DNA of 64,000 nucleotides from Streptococcus parasanguinis ATCC 15912 (GTDB lineage Bacteria; Bacillota; Bacilli; Lactobacillales; Streptococcaceae). Where the stretch lies: positions 1,116,001 to 1,180,000 of the forward strand of contig NC_015678.1 of the NCBI RefSeq assembly GCF_000164675.2, read 5' to 3'. A model generated the notes under the pieces. That model had not been told where the DNA came from, ran no database searches, and worked only from the letters and a program-made list of their open reading frames with translations. Shown in pieces: positions 62,931 through 64,000 of this stretch (positions within the stretch are counted from its first letter, which is position 1; the number at the start of each line of letters is the position of its first letter). The position numbers and the translations under genes were made by a program.

Positions 62931-64000
62931 TTACAAATCTTCACGTTTTTTGCTAGCTACAAAGCCTGCTAAAGCTAGTGAGGTCATGCCAAAGAGGCTA
63001 AGGACTGTTGAAGTCAAGGCTTCTTGTCCTGTTTTTGGAAGGCCAGTTGCTGGTGTAGCAGCTACTTCTGCTTGACCACCCGTATGATAAGTGACAGCAA
63101 CTGGTTTGTTTGTTGCCACTTCTTTTGTTTCGCTTGCAGCTGGTTGAGCTGGAGTTCCTGGACTTTCGGATACCGCTAGTTGGTCTGGGGTCACTGGGGT
63201 TTCTGATTGACGACTTGGCACTTCATCTATCACTAGTGTCGGATTTTCTGGTTGAATCCATGGTTCCACAATCGCTCCACTGTGCACCTCTGGGGTTGGC
63301 TTGATAACGTCTTTGACCAAAGAGAGAAGATGGTAGTTGATCCGATTGCTCACTTCATAAAGGAAATCATTTTCCGCAACATGATAGCCTGCCGGGAGAT
63401 CGACATGAACACGATAGGAACCGTTCATCAGCACGGTCTCAAAGCGCAGCAGATCATAGATGCTTTGTGGAAGAAGTCGGCTGATACCGTCATTCCCTAC
63501 CACTTTTACAACCGTTCCGGCTGGGACTGGCTGATCAAATCCAATGGTCAATTTGTTTTCATCTAAATAATGGAAGGCAAAGGTTACTTTTGGATGTGGA
63601 TTCTCAGGTGAAACAGTCACCTTTTTCACCAGCTCTGTTCCCCAATCATAATGGTAATCAGATAGGGTGATCTTGGCTGTATAAGTACCAAAAGGCAAGT
63701 CTGGGAAGCTACCACCATTGTAGGAAGCATTGAACTCTCCTTCCACTACACGTCCTTGGTCGTCCACCACTTGGTAACGAACGACGGATGGATAATAAGA
63801 AATGACTTCGCCACTGCTATCTGTGAAGACGACTTCTAAGGTCCCCTTTTCAGCCTTCGGTTTTTCAGACTCTGTCTCACTTGGTTGTTCATCTGAACTG
63901 GCTTCATTCGTCGAAGTCGTTGCCTCTACTTTCTTTCCTTCGATGTCCATCTCAGTGGTATTGTAGACCTTATCCCAGATGGTATAGCGAACAGTAGAAG
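62931..64000 (-). CDS. LPXTG cell-wall-anchored surface protein, C-terminal part
   Basis: The last 356 or so codons of a larger surface protein; the frame is open to the right edge, so the N-terminus with signal peptide is outside. From there: an acidic Ser/Thr/Glu-rich linker (EATTSTNEASSDEQPSETE), a domain with GTLEVVFTDSSGEVISYYPSV and LPFGTYTAKITL that looks like a carboxypeptidase-regulatory/SpaA-type beta-sandwich, a second domain, a Pro/Thr-rich wall-spanning region, the sortase motif LPKTG (about 63027-63041), a hydrophobic helix and the tail KKRED. Sortase A would couple it to peptidoglycan. It might belong to an adhesin or a surface protease; what is visible does not decide. Confidence 0.88.
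   Translation of the reverse strand, partial: STVRYTIWDKVYNTTEMDIEGKKVEATTSTNEASSDEQPSETESEKPKAEKGTLEVVFTDSSGEVISYYPSVVRYQVVDDQGRVVEGEFNASYNGGSFPDLPFGTYTAKITLSDYHYDWGTELVKKVTVSPENPHPKVTFAFHYLDENKLTIGFDQPVPAGTVVKVVGNDGISRLLPQSIYDLLRFETVLMNGSYRVHVDLPAGYHVAENDFLYEVSNRINYHLLSLVKDVIKPTPEVHSGAIVEPWIQPENPTLVIDEVPSRQSETPVTPDQLAVSESPGTPAQPAASETKEVATNKPVAVTYHTGGQAEVAATPATGLPKTGQEALTSTVLSLFGMTSLALAGFVASKKREDL

Overview
The window is a low-GC Firmicute chromosome, almost certainly an oral Streptococcus of the sanguinis/mitis type (S. parasanguinis-like; the species is an inference). The evidence is the streptococcal gene content and order (codY-pncA, gatCAB, secA-DAHP synthase-acpS-alr-recG, a complete scr sucrose locus, a MarR plus two-ABC-exporter operon, rpsF-ssb-rpsR), TTGACA/TATAAT promoters with many extended -10 elements, and several families of BOX-like palindromic intergenic repeats.

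Layout, left to right. 1-9.3 kb: methionine/amino-acid uptake (metN partial, M20 peptidase, metQ, a second binding lipoprotein), an M20 amidohydrolase, a lipoprotein gene broken by an amber codon, an EamA transporter, butanediol dehydrogenase with a cre site, and a TetR-controlled membrane protein. 9.4-16.4 kb: gatCAB, nicotinamidase, codY with its own CodY box, an alanine aminotransferase and a universal stress protein. 16.4-30.3 kb: a repeat-rich gap, a HAD/MazG-like fusion, asparaginase, recG, alr, acpS, DAHP synthase, secA, a KimA-type potassium importer and a TipA-type MerR regulator. 30.4-38.1 kb: manA, queG, a GNAT, a PAP2 phosphatase, and a MarR-ABC-ABC operon with three operator copies. 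38.2-44.6 kb: a deformylase-like gene and the scrK-scrA / scrB-scrR sucrose system. 45-52.3 kb: nusB, Asp23, efp, M24 peptidase, uvrA, corA and a DUF1129 gene.

52.4-57.55 kb is the accessory heart of the window: a complete 5.15-kb transposon. It has about 90-bp terminal inverted repeats, a perfect 8-bp target duplication (TTTGAAAA), an IS1595-family transposase, a one-polypeptide Type IIG-like restriction-modification enzyme, a nucleotidyltransferase gene with a small partner (possible toxin-antitoxin), and an unknown gene overlapping the transposase. Upstream of the restriction gene lies a short leader ORF built on seven GATTT pentamers. With 6 or 9 pentamers (not 7 or 8) this ORF would run open to a stop codon that directly abuts the restriction gene's start codon, so the system looks phase-variable through translational coupling and/or attenuation. 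The insertion replaced the 3' end of a GNAT gene, and the uninterrupted gene can be reconstructed from the two flanks.

57.5-64 kb: the disrupted GNAT, rpsR-ssb-rpsF with a tandem terminator array, a three-gene surface-glycan-like cluster (GT2/GtrA fusion, NAGPA-like protein, membrane protein), a small lipoprotein and the C-terminal part of an LPXTG-anchored surface protein that runs off the right edge.
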